Source: Prevotellaceae bacterium (lineage in GTDB: Bacteria > Bacteroidota > Bacteroidia > Bacteroidales > UBA932). From it: a stretch of DNA of 9,144 bases. The stretch lies in NCBI GenBank assembly GCA_031259655.1, contig JAIRLF010000157.1, forward strand, positions 1-9,144, in the 5' to 3' direction. This document shows, in pieces, positions 6,693 through 9,144 of this stretch (positions within the stretch are counted from its first letter, which is position 1; the number at the start of each line of letters is the position of its first letter). The notes below the pieces were generated by a model. That model was given only the letters and a program-made list of their open reading frames with translations, was not told the DNA's origin and did no database searches. The translations under genes and the position numbers were made by a program.

Positions 6693-9144
6693 CTCATTAA
6701 CAATTCCCGATTCGGTTATTTATATTGGAATTAGCGCTTTTCAGGGGTGTAGCGGCTTCACTGGCTCATTAACCATTTCCAGTTCGGTAACGACTATTGA
6801 TTCTATCGCTTTTCGAAATTGCAGCAATTTAAAAGCAATATATGCAAACAAAGTTAGTCCTCCTGTGACTGAGAGTACCTCTTTCAATTCTGTCCCGAAA
6901 AATATTCCTGTGTATGTCCCCTGCGGCTCAAAAGCGGCATATCAAGACTCCACAGGTTGGAGTTCTTTCACTAATATAATAGAAATCGACGGTGGCAGTA
7001 TAGCGTCCGACCAAACAATTTGTTATAACACCCAACCGACATCCTTCACTTCATTGGACACGGCAAAAACCAACCCCGTAAACGGCGCAATCACCTATCT
7101 GTGGCAGTACAGTACGGATAATTCAACATTTGAGGATATTCCGGGCGCAACAGATACGATATACACCCCTTCCAATCTGAAAGAGACAACGTATTTTCGC
7201 CGAAGTGCAACAGTCGGCTCATGCACGGCTTTCAGCGATATAATCACGGTAACAGTACGCGCAGTCTGCGCTACGCCGGATACCGTTGCGACATCCTGCG
7301 ACGCCATGCCGCTCGTGATAGACGTTTTGGCAAACGATATCTTCGATCCGGATTGCCGTGCGACAGCCGAGGTAAGTGTCCTTGTCCCGCCGGAAAACGG
7401 TACGTATTTTGCAGTCAACGAAAATAACGAGATCGAATACACCGGCAGCCGGTCGGGCCTCGACAGCCTGACATACGTCGTAACCTGCGGAGGGGTAGAA
7501 GAGAGCGAAGCCAAAGTTTATATCACGGTCAACGCCTCCGGCTCGGCCTTCGTGGACGACGTCTGGTATTACGGCAAAAACTCGCAGGGCCTGCGCTTCG
7601 TGAACAATGGCGGTAGCTACACGGCCCGGGACGCTTCGGGCGAATCGAAAGTCCAGTCGCACGAGAACTCGTTAGTGGTGTCCTCGCCCTACTGCGACGG
7701 CCAAGTCATCTTCTACTCAAGCCACGACCAACTGTACAACAACCTGCACGATTCGATGCCGAACGGCGCTTTCATGGGAAACCAGTCCGTAGCCGACGGC
7801 CTCGCCGCCTGCTACATGGGCGAGAACCGCTACCTGCTCTTCTCCGTGACAAACTCGTATGAAGGCGGCCGCAGAGGTTTGAAGGCTTACACCGTAGATA
7901 TGAACGAAGATCACGGCCGGGGCGACATCACCGATTCCACGGAAATAGAATCCGCCTCCGCGCACATGTCCGAATCCATTGAACTGCTCGCCACGAACGA
8001 GCTTCATAAATATTGGCTCATATACGCATACTACGACGACGACGAGGCGCATCACAAACTGCACGTCCGCGAGGTGGACGTAACCGCCCCCAATCCGCTA
8101 ATCGGCGCCGTGATACACTCCGCAGAAACCTCCACGTCCCCCAACTGCCATACCTATACATTGAAGGCTTCCCCCCAACACGACCGCATCGCAATAGCCA
8201 ATTCGGACGACAAGACGGTTGACGTGTTCGATTTCAACCCCGCCACAGGAGAATTGTCCAATCTGCGTACTACTACTCATCCGGTCGACGGGATTGCCTA
8301 CGGCGTAGAGTTCTCGCCCGACGGCTCCCAACTCTATGCCGCAGGTTATACAACAGAAGGCGGCCACAAGCCAAAGTTATGCCAATACACCATAACGCCG
8401 AACTCGCTGGATTATGTCGACGAATTTGAATACTGGACTTATACGGGATCGGCAGGACACGGCCGCGGCGGAGGCTTGAAGTTAGGCCCCGACGGCAGGA
8501 TATACGTCGTCCTTGCCTACGACGTAGAGGTCGGCATAGTGGACGACCCCAACAACGCCGTTGAATTGTTATCCGCTCGCTATACGACGACGATGCCGCT
8601 GGATTATACCCCCGATTCGTATGCCCTGCAATTCTCCACCGGCCTGACCCGTCCGTCGATCATGGAGTGCAACGTCAATATCGCCCCAACGACGCAGGAC
8701 GACGAAGCGACGCTGTGCGTCTTGTCCCTACCGTCCCTACCGTCGCTGCCGGCCACGGTTAACGTGCTGGCGAATGACACAGACGCGGAAGGCGACGTGA
8801 TCTACCTGACCGCCGCAGAGTTCCTCAACGCCGACGACACGACGCTCGCCTCACTGACCGTCAACGCCGCCGATTCGACCGTCACGCTGACGCTTCTGCC
8901 CGACGCAACCGTCACCGACTGTTACACGTTCGAGATCGTCTACCACGCGAAAGACAACGGCCTCCCCGCCTCGCAGTGCGCCACGGGGATGCTTCGGATA
9001 AACGCCTGCCCAGCACCCGACGCCCCCCTGATCAACGACGTCGTGGCCTGCTATAACGGCAGCCTCCATACGATCGTCAAGCCGCAACTCACCGGGAATG
9101 ATACGCTGGTCTGGTACACCGCCGAGACCGGCGGGACGGATACC
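6685..9144 (+). CDS. Multidomain surface protein, 5'-truncated, continues past the window
   Basis: A frame with no stop from 6673 to the edge (824 codons). It lacks a stop inside the window, so it is incomplete at the right. TTG 6685 is the first possible start; a TAA at 6670-6672 precedes it. No signal peptide is seen. Domains, numbered from 6685: BspA-type leucine-rich repeats (about 3-102, repeat period 24 residues: GSLTIPDSVIYIG, GSLTISSSVTTID); an Ig-like domain (105-193; ASDQTICYN, then WQYSTD, IPGATDTIYTP and TTYFRRS); a Big_9-like domain (197-285; VLANDIFDPD, PPENGTY, YTGSRSGLDSLTY); a propeller-like region (290-662; VWYYGKNSQGLRF, HDSMPNG, VEFSPDGSQLYAAG); a second VLAND domain (667-774); and a further WYTAETGG module at the edge. 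These modules are common in type IX-secreted Bacteroidetes proteins; the sorting domain would lie beyond the edge. Start loss suggests a decayed or recombined gene. Confidence 0.75.
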   Translation, partial: MAGSLTIPDSVIYIGISAFQGCSGFTGSLTISSSVTTIDSIAFRNCSNLKAIYANKVSPPVTESTSFNSVPKNIPVYVPCGSKAAYQDSTGWSSFTNIIEIDGGSIASDQTICYNTQPTSFTSLDTAKTNPVNGAITYLWQYSTDNSTFEDIPGATDTIYTPSNLKETTYFRRSATVGSCTAFSDIITVTVRAVCATPDTVATSCDAMPLVIDVLANDIFDPDCRATAEVSVLVPPENGTYFAVNENNEIEYTGSRSGLDSLTYVVTCGGVEESEAKVYITVNASGSAFVDDVWYYGKNSQGLRFVNNGGSYTARDASGESKVQSHENSLVVSSPYCDGQVIFYSSHDQLYNNLHDSMPNGAFMGNQSVADGLAACYMGENRYLLFSVTNSYEGGRRGLKAYTVDMNEDHGRGDITDSTEIESASAHMSESIELLATNELHKYWLIYAYYDDDEAHHKLHVREVDVTAPNPLIGAVIHSAETSTSPNCHTYTLKASPQHDRIAIANSDDKTVDVFDFNPATGELSNLRTTTHPVDGIAYGVEFSPDGSQLYAAGYTTEGGHKPKLCQYTITPNSLDYVDEFEYWTYTGSAGHGRGGGLKLGPDGRIYVVLAYDVEVGIVDDPNNAVELLSARYTTTMPLDYTPDSYALQFSTGLTRPSIMECNVNIAPTTQDDEATLCVLSLPSLPSLPATVNVLANDTDAEGDVIYLTAAEFLNADDTTLASLTVNAADSTVTLTLLPDATVTDCYTFEIVYHAKDNGLPASQCATGMLRINACPAPDAPLINDVVACYNGSLHTIVKPQLTGNDTLVWYTAETGGTDT
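6691..6834 (+). repeat. Two tandem 72-bp leucine-rich repeat units
   Basis: Units at 6691-6762 and 6763-6834 both begin ggctcattaac and encode 24-residue repeats with the same framework (GSLTIP/S..V..I...AF..C). This is the BspA-type LRR_5 pattern. The first unit is cut on its left side, and no further complete unit is seen upstream. Confidence 0.75.
8725..8751 (+). repeat. Three 9-bp units encoding SLPSLPSLP
   Basis: tccctaccg is repeated twice exactly and then once as tcgctgccg, giving Ser-Leu-Pro three times at the start of the second VLAND domain. It lies between the end of the propeller region and TVNVLAND, so it is probably an expanded linker. Confidence 0.6.

Noticed and set aside
6691..6834. 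CRISPR-like array from the direct repeats
   Set aside because: The repeats are in-frame 72-base leucine-rich repeat codons with no spacers.
7219..7662. Open frames on the minus strand here and at 7717-8064, 8098-8367 and 8851-9087
   Set aside because: They are shadows of the GC-rich plus-strand surface-protein frame, which carries recognisable domains throughout.

Overview
The window looks like chromosomal DNA of a Bacteroidetes, most likely of the order Bacteroidales. The reasons are: a TAnnTTTG promoter element just before one gene; starts with little or no Shine-Dalgarno sequence; a pRiA4b ORF-3-like protein followed by a LolC/E-type permease; and a surface protein built from BspA-type leucine-rich repeats, Ig-like domains and a propeller-like region typical of secreted Bacteroidetes proteins. 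All supported genes are on the plus strand.

Layout. (1) 57-1391: a conserved-looking 444-residue protein of unknown function, ending in an Asn/Asp-rich tail. (2) 1397-2401: an extended SDR (NAD-dependent epimerase/dehydratase), only 5 bases after gene 1. (3) 2402-2490: a short gap almost filled by a long imperfect inverted repeat. It also encodes a 27-codon reading frame whose stop overlaps the next start (ATGA). (4) 2491-4731: a bacterial SLC12-type (cation-chloride cotransporter-like) transporter with 12 predicted membrane segments and a large cytoplasmic C-terminal domain. (5) 4780-5340: a Bacteroidetes-type promoter, then a small pRiA4b ORF-3-like protein with a very acidic tail. (6) 5354-6586: an inner-membrane ABC permease of the LolC/LolE (FtsX-like) family, 13 bases downstream and probably in the same transcript. 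(7) 6587-6672: a gap with palindromes that resembles a dispersed repeat. (8) 6685 to the right edge: a reading frame still open at the window end that encodes a multidomain surface protein. It begins in the middle of a leucine-rich repeat, with no signal peptide, directly after an in-frame stop, so its 5' end looks truncated.

Genes 1 to 3 may be cotranscribed, and genes at 4807 and 5354 probably form a second unit. Functionally they are a loose housekeeping or envelope group (sugar-nucleotide or NAD chemistry, ion transport, lipoprotein export), not one evident pathway. The right-hand 2.5 kb is different in character. It is a mosaic that goes from AT-rich leucine-rich repeats to GC-rich propeller and Ig-like modules, and it is the most unusual part of the window. 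I see no tRNA, rRNA, CRISPR, transposase or phage gene, and no convincing new defence or mobile system.
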